Source: Ischnura elegans
Lineage: Eukaryota > Arthropoda > Insecta > Odonata > Coenagrionidae
Length of the DNA: 64,000 nucleotides
Assembly (NCBI RefSeq): GCF_921293095.1
Contig: NC_060254.1
Coordinates: forward strand, 56,900,069-56,964,068
Direction: 5' to 3'
Shown: in pieces, positions 24,011 through 35,983 of the stretch
Layout: the number at the start of each line of letters is the position of its first letter
Numbering within the stretch: the first letter of the stretch is position 1
Notes under the pieces: generated by a model
What the model saw: the letters and a program-made list of their open reading frames with translations, nothing else
What the model was told of the DNA's origin: nothing
Databases searched by the model: none
Made by a program: the position numbers and the translations under genes

Positions 24011-24499
24011 GAGAAGAAAGCAATGTGTCAACGTTTGGATAAAATAAATCCGCAAAAAATATACGCAACGGAAAATAGTGCTTACGAACTAAAATAAATA
24101 AACTATGGTGTAGTAGTAACAGTAATAATAATAATAACACCAATATTTTCGAACTCAGGATAAAAATACGAGGGTGCTTGGTGTAACCCGTATTGCGCTT
24201 AAAACCATTAAAATTGCGGTGAAAAATAATGATGATAACAATGTTATTAAAGCTCCCTAAAGTAAGACCGGAATCAATAAACTCATAAAATAATCCAAGA
24301 GCACACACTACTAAATGAACCTCAAAATAAGTGAAAACGAAATCATTAAAGATTTGTCAATGACTACAATTAAAGCATGAGACAAGTATAAAAGGGCGTG
24401 GAATAGTCGAAAAATTTAGATGAGAGTAATCTATGATACAGGAATAGTAAGCGGGAACATCAGGATTTGAATAACTGCTTACAGCAACAACCACAACAG

Positions 24500-24985
24500 C
24501 TGTGAGACAACAAAATTCAACCAACTTCAATGTCAGAAGCTGCCGTTTGCGCTATAATATGAATAATGAAAATTATTTACGGAATAATGAAAAATCATTT
24601 ACGCTGATCGGGATTCTAACCAAGATGTCCCGGATTCACGCCAAGAATAATGTATGTTCTAGGCAAATGTTTTACCCCTTGAAAATTTCGCATTCATATT
24701 GAACTCTCGTTTCGTGAAGGTAGAACGCGAGATAGTCCGTGGGTGTACTTTAAATATAATTTAAGGTTGGTATCAACCGTTTTCGATTTTGGCAACTATT
24801 CTCATGAATTTTCTAGATTGAATTTGACTCCTCACGCCGTAGGTATTTAAACAAATCCTCGTTGAGGGAGGGCACTGGATCGTAACTGCGGAAAGATGAG
24901 TCTTTCTCGACGCTCTGAAATCCCCCAACCTATACAAGTCGGTCGCATTTGAAGTAGCCCCGAGCGGCGGATCGGAAAAAAAATA
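24500..24985. repeat. Diverged local duplication, right copy
   Basis: Direct copy of 23500-24010 (see that entry for matched blocks), adjacent to the GC-rich segment that follows. It is not recognisable as a transposon. Confidence 0.55.
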
Positions 24986-25039
24986 AAAGACGAAAGGAGA
25001 ACATCGCCGCCGCGTAATTCAGTCCGAAATGTAATAATA

Positions 25040-25520
25040 TCCAAATGGTTGGGGATGCCCCGACAGCCAATCGCGGAGATATCCTCCGCCCTAAAGAGAC
25101 AGGAGGGTCGGGAGAAGAGGTACCTAATTTGGATCTTCTCGTCCTCCTCATTACGACGGCAGTGGAGGGTGGAAGGGGTAGAGGGGGGGGAGGAAGGTTG
25201 TACTAAGCAGAGGGCGATGGAAGCGCCGACAAGGGAACGCGGTGAGCACCAGAACCAAAGTGCAAATTATTATGCATGGGGAAAGAGGCGATTCCATTAT
25301 ATTTCGCTGCTCGCTGAGGACGGGCGGTGGTAAGTGGGCTGTAAATATTCGCCTCGGCCGGCCAGGAACAATTTACTTTGGCGGTAAAGATCTCCCCTCC
25401 CCTCCGCAACCTCCCCAACTACTTTCTAATTTATTTATTTCGCGTTTGCCGGCCAGATTAAACGACCGAGGAAGGGAGGAAGGAGGCGGGTTCGTTACAC
25501 GGAAAACAACGCCATCTCGA
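25040..25520. promoter_or_regulatory. GC-rich non-repetitive segment, candidate regulatory DNA
   Basis: It stands out from the AT-rich surroundings and contains factor-like sites: AAATTATTATGCATG (homeodomain or POU-like, 25263-25277), TGTAAATA (forkhead-like, 25340-25347), GGCCGGCC and GAACAATTTAC (Sox-like). Overlapping ORFs on both strands lack motifs and reflect the composition. There is no direct proof of function. Confidence 0.3.
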
Positions 25521-25739
25521 GGAAAAGGAGGGACAGATGAAGAACGCCGACCGTGAGCTCAACGAGGGAGATGCCAGGATGGCGGCATCTAGAGTCCCGG
25601 CTTCGATCTCAGGCGGGGGCACAGCCTCCAGGAATGGCGTTACATTCTCTATCAGCGACTTACCTGACTTCGCACATATAAAGAGCGCTCCTCACTACGA
25701 AGATGCAGGACTGGTCAATAAAAAGAAACGGTAAAATAT

Positions 25740-27180
25740 CTATTTAACGGAACAAAATTACCTGCGATCAATAATACATACGATGGTGGAGAACAATAAT
25801 GAAAATCTTTACCAAGAAGCCAAAAGAAAATAGATTTAAGAAATAATCAAGGAACATTTTTTTAACTATTACAAGAACCTCTAAAAGAATGAGAGCGGAA
25901 CAATACATGTATTTTCAATTCAAAATAAAAACTCGATGGAGAAGTATAAGAGAACGACAAAATGTGGCATTATTTGGGCTACAGTTGCTTAGTAGAAAAA
26001 TTAATAAGGACTTTAAAGAAAGTTTATAATGTTATTTGAAGACCTGCATTTAAGTTTGCATACCATTTTTCACTTTTTGGTTTGGAGAGAAATATCTATT
26101 ATTCCAAGTGTTCTTTGGAAAAATTATCTCATCTAGTATCTAATCAAGAAAAACCCCGAACTCTTATAAAGAAATGATTAACGAAAGCTATAAGCCTTTT
26201 CTTTACTTTATTCACTTCAAAGTTAAAACGAATATTTTTGTACCACCGATGTTGAATATTTTGTAGTGCTGTTTTCAAAACATTTCATTATTGTGAGTGC
26301 TCGTCATGATCTCTTTAAAACTCAAAAAATATATTTTTTGTAAGAATAGAATCGAATATTTTGTTAAAATCATAAATGTTCCTGAGGAGAACATGATGCG
26401 CAATTTCTTTTCTTCGCTCTTACAGGAAATTCTGGAGCCTTACAATTATTCAAACATTCTGGAGAAGAGAAGCGGGAACGTTTGGCAAAGCCGTAATATT
26501 TTCATCGAAAAACCAATGTCAATAGCTGCTATACAGCAAAGAGCACCTCAGTTCAGATCCAGGCCTGGTCATGCAGATTTCTATCTTTACCTGCTAAAAT
26601 TCAAACCTCCTCTTCTTCTGTATGCCTCTTAGAGTTCATAAAAATTTTCACGTAAAATTTCATTAGGGCTTGCATTATATAGTGGCTACCTTAATTTCCT
26701 AAGTACACCTACTCACAAAATACTTCAACCCAAAAGGTAGAGCTCGCAATAGGTGTCGGAATTTTTACTTTCATAATAGAGTGGCTTGTTACTTTCCTTA
26801 AACCATGTCACTACTTGCACTTCAAGTATTGATGCTTGGAATGCTTAACAGTAAGATGTATTCACCCAGTATTTGTTCTCGGGACCACCGGATCCGCCGC
26901 CCAACACTTGAATCACAAGGCCAAAACGTTCGCCCCAACTGCATGTAATGGTAATCATAATTATGATGGAACTCTTGGTAATAGTTGAAAAAAAATTAAT
27001 ATGGGAGACAGGAAGAAAGCCAAAGTTAGCTGATTGTAAGTGACGTTTTAATGGGCAATTTTTAGGCTATATTTTTTAAACACAAAGTACTTCGCATGCC
27101 ACGAAAGATGGAGTTGGTTCGGATACTATATTAAGCGCAAAAAGATCAATTTACAAGTACTATGGATGACACTCCTGTAC
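25740..27180. other. AT-rich intergenic DNA
   Basis: No feature that I can name; the plus ORF at 26297-26632 has no recognisable domain. Confidence 0.45.
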
Positions 27181-27184
27181 ATAG

Positions 27185-27447
27185 GCGAATTTAGGGAAGG
27201 GGTACGACCTCCCCCAGACGCTTAAAAAATACACAAGATTTCGAATACTGTTATCATTATGTTTGTTTTATTTGTGTATTACGGAGCCTCAATCATTTGA
27301 TTTCATATTAATAACTCTCATATTAAAATAAATAGAATATTTCTCATAGTAATTGTTGTATGTTGTTTTTAATCTCAAATATGAGAGGACCGTTTGGCTG
27401 TCATAAATGCCCCCCCCCCCCAGAAAAAATCTTCGATCCGCCCTTGA
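27185..27447. mobile_element. Degenerate MITE with C-run terminus
   Basis: The left end AGGCGAATTTAGGGAAGGGG and the right end CCCCCAGAAAAAATCTTCGATCCGCC (27416-27441) are weakly inverted and resemble the GTGGCG-type ends of other MITEs here. A run of C (27409-27421) sits by the right end. I do not see a target duplication, so it is old or mis-bounded. Confidence 0.4.
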
Positions 27448-28194
27448 TCGTGTAAAATAAATTAAACCGATTCAGGCGAGATATCGTGGAAGTTCGACGT
27501 ATTGATACAAAAATTGATTGGGGAGAAACGGACCGGTACCGAGAACCAAAAAAATTTAAGAAGTTTTAACCAATAAAATAGTTTAACTGTCAAATGATTA
27601 TCTGGGTGTTTGGTACCATATTAAACAGTAAATTATGAACAAATTTCATATAATATTTGGTGTTTTTCATATTTTGGCTGATGAATTAATTTTTCCAAAT
27701 TATCTGGCATTCCACCAATCTGTTGCCAAGCAGTTGGGGTCCTCCGTGCCGGCCCTCAGGTTGACAGGTTTGCACCACCTGCTCTGTTTCTCGTGGTAGA
27801 GAAAAGCTCTAGCCTCCCATTGGTAAAAATTTCTGCTCAGAGCGGAAGAACGGTGATCTAGCTATCTCAGCTAAAATACATGCTCATTAAGATGGCGGGC
27901 ATCAGCGGTGTTGCAACGAATTTGAGCTGCTCCTCCCTTAGTTAAGTACTGTTCCAATTCAACACTCCTATCAAATGGCCATTTTTAAATCCCATAGTAA
28001 TTTAGCACGTTTATTAATAGTTCAACTGACTTCTTAAACGTGGAAAGAAACCATTCATAAGGTTCGAAAACAACTCCGAAGAAAGAAATGTTTTGTTTTT
28101 TCTTATACCTGTTCAATTCAAATTGTTATGTTCATTTGTGTTGTGTTTATGTGCTAGAGTGTTAGCAGCAAAACTTCACTTTTCATCCAGGATC

Positions 28195-28285
28195 ATTTTC
28201 AGTTGCACTTGCACTTTGCAACAATTATTTTAATGCTAAGGACGCGTTCCGGCTCACAGACCATCATCTGGTAAAATAGGACCGC
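28195..28285 (-). mobile_element. Half unit of the stem-loop plus GAAAC class
   Basis: On the minus strand CCAGATGATGGTCTGTGAGC is followed by CGGAACGCG and, after an AT-rich spacer, GCAAAGTGCAAG. The snapback at 56680 reads ATGGCACTGTGAGCCGAAAC with an AAAGTACAAAC tail in the same order. Only one arm is present, so this is an uninverted copy. Confidence 0.5.
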
Positions 28286-28744
28286 AGTACATGAGGACAT
28301 CACATTAATACATTTAAGGAATAGGCGGGGGAGAATTCGACAAGTTTGAGGAAGTGGGTGGGGAACAGACGTATAGTGGAGGAGACAGTGAAAAAACAGA
28401 CAGCTAAAGAGATAAGGAAATGTATGTCTTCCTGTAGTGTGTGTGTTTTTTAACCCCATCTGATGTAACAGCACCTACCAAATGGTATGCATAGGGCATG
28501 AGTATTTTAAATGTAGGCGACTTTGCCAAAAAGATACTGAGCATGAGTAGATTTGATTAAATCAATCATACTCTGCTTTTAATTGAAGGGAGGCCATAGT
28601 AAGCGCATGTTTAAGTTCTATGTCTAAATATGAGTGTGGGATCATTGTCTACACGGCTTGGACCTTTATATCTTGGACCTCTACAGGTATACCCCCACTT
28701 TCCATATCAGAGGCCATCAACATAGCATCAACTTAGTCATACCC

Positions 28745-28870
28745 TCAGAGTAAATTTATAATCAAAGAGCGATTTTGTAATTACAACGCTGCTTCTAAAT
28801 GATTCCGTGGCCTCGGATTACAATGTTGCACGCACGCCTACAGTAGACAACAAATCTAAATCTTGGAGTG
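28745..28870. repeat. Local direct repeat, copy 1
   Basis: The core TCTAAATGATTCCGTGGCC, then CGGATTACA and GCACGCACG, matches 29215-29330 (TCTAAATGCTACCGTAGCAC, CGGATTAACA, ACACGCACG), about 470 bp downstream in the same orientation. The copies are diverged. Confidence 0.5.
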
Positions 28871-29214
28871 TAGTAAAAATAGTTGAAATTAGAGATATGA
28901 CATAGACAATTTAGTCAAAATTTATAACTATTTAATTAATCAAAATTGACAGGTAATCATGAATTGTATCAGCTTAGTTACCATAAATAAACATTGAAAA
29001 ATGGTACATAATTCAGCATTCAAATATCTTCTCTATTTGTTAATTTATCACTGGCTACTTCTTTTTTTAAATTCATTTAAAAGCATTTTTGTATTCATTT
29101 ATGTTTAATTATGCATCAAAATTATATACTTACTCATTTTCATTTCAAAACCTAAAGATGGTGGAACATTCTAAATAAATCGAACCGTCGGAAAAATTGT
29201 ATTTCAATTTAAAA

Positions 29215-29330
29215 ACTTTCACTCCAAGTAACAAATTTAATATGCAATTTTAACGTTCTTTCTAAATGCTACCGTAGCACCGGATTAACAGTTTAACACG
29301 CACGATTACAGGAAACAACAAAGGCGGTTG
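29215..29330. repeat. Local direct repeat, copy 2
   Basis: Second copy of the repeat at 28745-28870. Confidence 0.5.
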
Positions 29331-29334
29331 ATCA

Positions 29335-31185
29335 CTATGGTTGCCTCATCAATAAACAAGCTTCTTCTGACTTCGATTTTATGCCCCCACGCCCTTTATA
29401 GACACCTATGTGGTTAGATTAACGGTGTTTCAATGCGGCCAAGTGATTCCTCGGAAAATAGAAGGCAGGAATGGGGATAAAACTACTCGAGCAATTAGAA
29501 TGCATGTGTCGCAATGCACGGATAACGTCAGCTGCCAACTAAACCACAGCCAGATGTTCTACTCTGCAAGCACGGAAAATTGAATTTGAACGTTTAAACA
29601 AGTTAAACTACCAGGATATTATATATTCCAGTGCAACCGATGAGTGTATGATGGTGTAGATGATAGCTATGATTTAATAAACATATATTTGCGAAACACC
29701 CGAGCAAATAAGTTTTTCTTCGTGCAGAAAATAGGAAATAATCTTAATTGATACCATATTCGCTAGCTTAAAAGCAGGTTTGTAGACACAATTGGCTGTA
29801 AGTCAACCACAGAGAGCACTTTGTGTGATACTCCACTACTCATAGGTCAATGGCGGTGCTCATAAAAGATATTAGCGTGGAAAATGGGTAATTAAACGGG
29901 AAAATTACTGAGGATAATGATCTATCTTGAATTAGGGTGATATATTTAGAATCTGTGTTAATTAGTTTCATGCACTTTTCTTTCTTGTTTTTCTAACTTG
30001 AACTATAGTTTTTAAGTATGTTTATAATTTAAACTAACAATCATTTAAAGCATTAAATTTTGGATACGCGTCTTATTGCTACGAATTTTTATTGTGATCA
30101 ATTTAACATCCGAATAAAACAATTACTGCGAAGAATTTACTATACATATTTCTTACATTATTCGAGTGAAATTTGGTGTATAATATACCGTTTCCCCTCT
30201 GCTACATACGTTTACGGTGGCTTACTACATTGATGTAGATGCTTAACATTAACCGTAATCATAACATAACAATTTTGTGGTTTCATTTAATAATAACTTT
30301 GCAATCTGATAGTAAATATCTGATATGAGATATATACCTGAATCGTCAAAATAAGTAGTATTAAGTTTTTTATTAATACATGTATCTCTATCATTATTAT
30401 GCATAATTGTGTTGCCAATTCATGGAAAGTATACCATTTAATGAATGATTTATTTTATTTAAAACAGTTATTTCTAATTTCATGCATTTTATTTAACCAT
30501 TACAAAATGGCGTCTGTGAGACGCCATGCTACAAATAGCGTTCCAAAATGTGACGCGACTAACGGAGGGTTAAAAGAATGTCAATGCAAGTGCTGGTAAA
30601 CCGCAAACACGAAAATCGCCATTTTGGTAGTGTAAATTTCCGCGGGGCGATTTTCTGCTTAGGCATTTAAAAAAGGTGAAAAGAAAAGGCAGTATTTTAA
30701 GTAAGAGGAACAATGTAAACATTTCCTCGTAAGTATTAAATTTTTCAATATATTTTCCATATAGCATACATAACTTCGATATTAGTGCACTTTTCTACAC
30801 CTCGGAAATTGAAATCTACCTTTAGGCCATTAAAAAAATCAAAGAATCGGTGAGATTTAATATTAAAAAGCTATTTGAAATACGAAGATATTGTTCACTC
30901 TATAAAAAATATAATGAAATATACCAATCAAATATTTTGCATGATACGAGATGAAGAATACGAACGTTTCGCCGTTCTCAAAGCAGGCCGTAGAAACTAA
31001 AAATTTACGTGCAAACAATGTTTAATGATTCATTGTTGTAGTCGAATAAAAAATGCGTAAAATAACATATGACTCGACCCTTTAGAGCCTCGGCAGAATT
31101 TCATACAAATATATAAAATTCAGCTTTCTAACTTTTTTGCGCCGATATTAGGCTACCATAAGCGCTAAAAATACAGAAAAGGACA
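29335..31185. other. AT-rich intergenic DNA
   Basis: No gene seen. A short perfect hairpin, TGGCGTCTGTGAGACGCCA, lies at 30509-30527. Confidence 0.45.
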
Positions 31186-31188
31186 ATA

Positions 31189-31850
31189 GGGTAGTTTCCT
31201 TCATCAAAGAAAACGAAAGGCATTGATTGCGATTCGTTACCCACCATTAGTGTATTCATAATACACAAATTATTTGGTTTTTGAAATACCGGTTTAGACA
31301 AATGGCAAGGGTCAAATTTTATCCTCATTTGAAAAAGGCCAGATTGGCGCCCATGCGATTCCACTCCAATTGACGTCACAGGGACCTAGTTTCTACACGA
31401 GAGGATAGGAGTTATACATCATCTGAGGTTACCAATGCATGCATGAGGCACAGATCTCAGGGAAACATGTCTTAATAATCACCAACAAAAACTGGCTAAG
31501 GTCGGAAAGTTTTCTTCGTTTGATAAGGTATTAATAAACCTTTTTTAAGCCAAGCGCTACCATTCAGCAAGGTACTCAGCTACCCGCTGGCAGCCTGCGA
31601 CGTATCAGCGCTAAGCCTCGCCTCAAGGTCACCTCACCGGGCGGGAGGGGGAACCAGAAATACGACGTACGGTGATATTTCCCGGCATTCATACTTGAGC
31701 GTCGCGTTTTCGCGCGCTTGAAAATTTTCACTTTTCATTTAATCGCGAAAAATAGATATTGTCATTTAAAAATCTAAAAGCGTGAAATACGTACTCCAGG
31801 AGTAATAATCTTTCGATTAAGGCAATAAAAAAATAATAGGAAACCACCCT
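31189..31850 (+). mobile_element. 650-bp dispersed repeat, copy 2
   Basis: Colinear with 20916-21564. It starts GGGTAGTTTCCTTCATC and ends TAGGAAACCACCC with TA directly outside both ends, which could be a TA target duplication; copy 1 lacks this on its right side. It contains the same TTGACGTCACAGGGACC block. Confidence 0.6.
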
Positions 31851-32451
31851 ATTCCACCGCTTTTAGCCGCAAAGTACTATCTCAAAAAATCATTCCATTC
31901 AGGCGTATCTTTAATTTCTAGTCCATAAAATCTTAAGTGCAAGATTTGTGCCATGGAATTGCATCTCAAATTTCGTCCACAAAAGGGTATGTCAGAATAC
32001 CATGCCGTAATTGTCAAAATTTCAGATGCGATGATATGGCTCATACTTTACACAAACGATTTTCTGAACTAGTGACCCAAGATACACCTGAGTGGAATAA
32101 TTTTTTGACACACAACTTTGCTGCTAGGAGCGGTCGAATTGCTCAACATACTCAACAGGTAAACCCAAAAAAGGCATGGATTGGTGAGGATAGAGCTCGC
32201 CTTGGACTCTGCCACGTGATGTGATAGTTCCATCCATTCAGGGTGAGGGCGGAACCATGTATCCCGAGGATTTAAAGCGAACCGGTAGATTTAACCTAAG
32301 ATTTGAACCCGTGACTTTTCCGAGCTGTAATAGGCATTCGGATTTTCCTATCTTCGGGAATTTTCACTTAAGCCGTAGTAGCAGCTCCACATCAACATTT
32401 CAAATGCTCAAATTTCTCACAGAAACTTTATTTAGCAAATATAATGTTAAT

Positions 32452-32632
32452 CGCCGGCCTCGGTGCCGGCGGGGTTAAGTCCTCGCCTGCCAAACAAGAG
32501 GTCGCGTGTTCGAGTCCCGCCTGGGTAGGTTCCCGCTATTCAGGGCATGGTTGTTAAAAAATGTTGAAAAGACCCGATGTAAAGTCCAACACGAGCTGTT
32601 TTCGGTGGTATTAAAATAAATAAAAAATGTCC
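32452..32632 (+). mobile_element. tRNA-derived SINE, nearly complete
   Basis: The head has GCCGGCCTCGGTGCCGGCGG, GGGTTAAGTCC (A-box region) and GGTCGCGTGTTCGAGTCCCG (B box). The body reads CTGGGTAGGTTCCCGC and CAGGGCATGGTTGTT, then CGAGCTGTTTTCGGTGGTA and an (A)TAAATAAAA tail. It is the best copy of the family that also leaves pieces at 6985, 57155 and 60140. It would be transcribed by RNA polymerase III and copied by a LINE enzyme. Confidence 0.75.
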
Positions 32633-32739
32633 CGTTTGTAAGGACTCTAGGCAGAGGTTGCGCATTGTTGTGAAGGTATTCCTACGAAAAAATACGTCGA
32701 AATATTTTCCTTGTATACAATTCTCCAATCAGCATTTCA

Positions 32740-33075
32740 ACACTAATTGTAAGTATTCTTTCACATCACCCATTATCTGCCCCATACATTTTGTCCGAGG
32801 TTTTCCTGTTTTCTTGCCATACTTTTGTACCTCGATGATTGTCTTTATCAGGGCCGAAGATGTGCACGATTCAGTCTTTCCGTCATCCTCTGAAAGTATT
32901 CATAAGGCTCTTTTTCTCTCCTACTTTCCCTAAACCTCCTCATTGTTCTGTCGGCAAATACATTTTATCCATCATTATTCTTCTGTGACACCACTTTTCG
33001 AATGCCTCAAACTTTGATTCCTCTCCTGCTCTTATCGTTCATGCCTCACCGCACACAGAACCATAGAGAAGTAGG
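32740..33075 (-). mobile_element. Non-LTR retrotransposon fragment
   Basis: On the minus strand LLLYGSVCGEA, then KFEAFEKWCHRRIMMDKMY, a stop and GEKKSLMNTFRG, HIFGPDKDNH and RKTSDKMYGADNG match the C-terminal blocks (LYGSEAW, FE-WC-RRM--I, GRPR--Y) of the LINE family at 598. It is broken by stops. Confidence 0.65.
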
Positions 33076-33097
33076 TACACTACAAATTTAGGTTACA

Positions 33098-33193
33098 GTA
33101 CGAAAGATCCACAGAGAAAAAATCATCCGCCTTGACCGAGATCTTCTGATGTAGGAATCTGTAGGATGTTTTTTCTCTGTGGATCTTTCGTAC
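33098..33193. repeat. 96-bp near-perfect palindrome
   Basis: GTACGAAAGATCCACAGAGA plus AAAAA(T)CAT is repeated inverted at the other end (29-bp arms) around a 38-bp centre. It lies between two minus-strand LINE fragments. It is possibly a very small foldback element; I see no target duplication. Confidence 0.6.
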
Positions 33194-33369
33194 GATTGTG
33201 CATTGCGGGTGACTCCCGTTGAAGTTATCACCGTGGCTAGTCCCGGTATACTTAAAACTATTAAGTCACAGTACTTGAAATAAGTATAAAAGCAATGCTA
33301 TTTTACAGGTTATTTTTTCTTCCTTTTCTATAGCTGACTATTCTGCTTCTCAAATAATAAATTTATCCA

Positions 33370-33638
33370 TATATTTCAGTTTTTTTCCTATTTCAACGCT
33401 TGCCTTGACTTCTTCCCTTCGGCTGCGTACAAGTATCGTATTTCTCATCGGACTTGTTTTTAGATTATGCCTGCCTCCATTACTTCTCCTACTCACATTT
33501 ACCCACTTAAATCGTGTTCATATCCTTTTCTGCTTCTGCAATGACAGCTTTGCCATCGGAAAATATTAGCATGCTAATGTTTTTCCCCATTAATTTTCGC
33601 CGATGAAGCCAATTTCGTAATCTATACCATGACTTTCT
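33370..33638 (-). mobile_element. LINE reverse-transcriptase fragment, left of an insertion
   Basis: The minus strand reads LIFSDGKAVIAEAEKDMNTI, which is the RT catalytic-box region (normally F-ADD-V--AE); the second Asp is replaced by Lys. Then NVSRRSNGGRHNLKTS follows after a frame change. This RT is cut by the snapback element at 33639-33880, which has an exact target duplication here. It is dead. Confidence 0.65.
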
Positions 33639-33880
33639 GGTGAAATATGATTTTATGCTTTCCCGGCGAATAATGTGGGTAAAATTTTCTCGGGATTCCC
33701 ACCGGGTTAATGTTTTCATAACGGCCAACGTTTCAAGTACCGTCTCGGCACTCATCATCAGGGCTGAATATTGATTTAATAAAAAATTCAGCCCTGATAA
33801 TGAGTGCCGAGACGGTACTTGAAACGTTGGCCGTTATCAAAACATTAACCCGGTGGGAATCCCGAGAAAAGTTTACCCAC
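33639..33880. mobile_element. Snapback element 3, with 10-bp target duplication
   Basis: Arms near 33690-33773 and 33789-33872 are almost perfectly inverted. The right arm reads GCCCTGATAATGAGTGCC, GAGACGGTACTTGAAACG, then TTAACCCGGTGGGAATCCCG and AGAA. The left arm, read in reverse, has CTGATGATGAG at the same place. An extra left part holds TTTCCCGGCGAATAATGTG (33660-33678), as in the element at 19941. The flanks are ATGACTTTCT on both sides (33629-33638 and 33881-33890). It is inserted in an older LINE relic. GTGCC-GAGAC-GGTAC can pair as a stem before TTGAAAC, which resembles a hammerhead ribozyme stem II and core. Confidence 0.75.
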
Positions 33881-33894
33881 ATGACTTTCTTGTT

Positions 33895-35079
33895 ACAAAC
33901 ATGGAAAACTTCGGTATATAGAACACACTCGTCGCACTCCATTTCTTCCTCGTGTGGAATGCTATCCTTACCGCGGCAATCCTACCTGCTAATTTTTTTC
34001 CAGCCTTTATATCAACTCACCAACCTGTCTGTTTGTTTGTCTGTTTGTCTGGTACAAATCTTGTAACTGAAATTTGACTCACTTCCTGTGAAGCAAAAAC
34101 GCTGAAATTTTGCACACTTCTTCATTTCCGATGACAATACATGAAAATATAACTTTTTCTCTCCAACCCCCCTTTAACCACCCCCCCAGTCAACCTATAG
34201 CCCCCCAAAACATGTTTTTGATCTAAGAAGTTCCAAATGGTCGATTTTCGTGTTTTGCGACCACAGTAAAAGTTATCCACCATAAAATTTCCCATCTTTT
34301 GACACCCATAAAATCTCACCATATTCACCTTTTATTCTCATTATATTAATACGTCACTTTTGGTTTTTCGGGGTCACTGAGTTTTTTTGCTTTGTGTCAT
34401 ATATAAACGTTGCTCATCCCCTGTAATCTAAATATAAAGGCTGGTTTTTTTTTTATTTTTTTTTATAAGAGCTTATTTCTCGTTTCTTCCGCCGCCGTTA
34501 TTTCGCTCTCCAAATAATGGAATTAAATGAAAAGTGGGAGGAGAGACGGAGACACGGCAAGTCAAACATTCCCTCATTCGACTGGGCACACGGCAGGCGG
34601 GCGATCAGTGAAATGTGAACATGGGAGGGGATGAGGGCGAAGTGGGCAGAGGTGGTCGCGTGATACACGGGATTCACAGCTGCCGCTCTTTTGAAAACGA
34701 CTCTCCGCCGACGAATCGGCAATGGGAGGATACGAAACTTCGCACGGGTCGAACATTTCTGGGAGAACAGGAAAATTCGAAAGGCATTTCATTAGCTCGA
34801 AGTTCATTCCGGTTGATTCGCCGCTAACAAGTGAAGTATCATCTCGCTCAAACTTTGCAGCGCGGTAGAAAATTATATTTTAAGAGACTAATGGTTTTGA
34901 CCATGTGTCCAATATGTCTTCATTTTCATATTTTATCGATATAAATTATTAGAAAAAATTTTGGACTTAACAAAAAGACCTCAATAAAATGGCAATAAGG
35001 CCTATACTAGCTCACATTCACGAATACACCTCTTCCGTTGCTAGGCTAGAGGAAATGCATAGAAGGGGCTATATTGCCA
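33895..35079. other. Intergenic DNA with simple repeats
   Basis: A (GTTT/GTCT)n run at 34027-34051 and a T-rich tract at 34446-34465 are present. The segment 34490-34830 is GC-richer and non-repetitive, without recognisable coding sequence. Confidence 0.45.
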
Positions 35080-35215
35080 TTATATTGCGGTATTTTTGTA
35101 TCATGGGTTACAATTATATCGGTATTGTTGCATCATTGTTTAAAATTAATACGGTATGGTTGTATCTTGGATTACAATTATTGCGGTGTTGCTGTATCAT
35201 GAGTTACAATAATCC
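35080..35215. repeat. 32-bp tandem repeat, four units
   Basis: CGGT anchors at 35088, 35120, 35152 and 35184 are spaced exactly 32 bp. Each unit has the form CGGTATTGTTG-ATCATG plus TTACAATTAT. Units differ by several substitutions but not in length. Confidence 0.75.
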
Positions 35216-35219
35216 AGCC

Positions 35220-35980
35220 GTTTTACAAGTACTTTCTACGAGTAATATCTCGAAAATCAAGGCCTATTGGACAATTATTTCTTATGTCATTTTCTATCAC
35301 ACTGATAACTTGTAACGAAATCTAATGGTTACACCTGAGTACCTTTCCTTGTTAGAGTTAGCTAAAACTAATGCTAGTAAGTCATTGTCGCGACGGAGTG
35401 GTTAATGTCTTTGCTAACTTGAACTACACAATGATAATTAAAATAAAAGCTTTGGTGATTTATTCGGGCTCTTACGCTGCTTTGGATAAGCTACTACAAA
35501 TATCAGAGAACCATTACATTATAATACAAAAATTCAAGCTAAATTTTCATATTCATTCGTTAAATAGTTTTTAAAAAACGCTAATGATAGCCGGGATTAA
35601 CCCTCAGGTGTTTTTAAGATGTGATCTGCGTGTTATACGCAAAGAACTATCGAAAAATGAGCATTTATTGTTTTATGAAGTTTGAACAGAAAATTGTATT
35701 GAATTACCTTAAAGTAAAAGGATTATCTGACGCTAATACCAAAGGCATTACAAATAAAAGCTCCATTCCTCCCCGTAGAAGCTTAATTCATGCCGATTTG
35801 GGTATATTTTAATCGGATTTCAAAAATGTTGGTAGAGGGGTGATTAGTGTAGAGCGATCTATTTATTCTCAATATTTGCATAATAATGGTTGCATTAAAA
35901 GGAATAACAATGAAATGTTAAAAATTTTATTGAAAATATCATGACGAACGTGAAATTTGAGTAAAACTTAGTTGTCCACA
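35220..35980. other. AT-rich intergenic DNA
   Basis: Nothing recognisable. Confidence 0.45.
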
Positions 35981-35983
35981 TTA

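Noticed and set aside
32452..32525. Possible functional tRNA gene
   Set aside because: The A- and B-box regions are good, but the arms do not fold into a proper cloverleaf and the body continues into a SINE tail.
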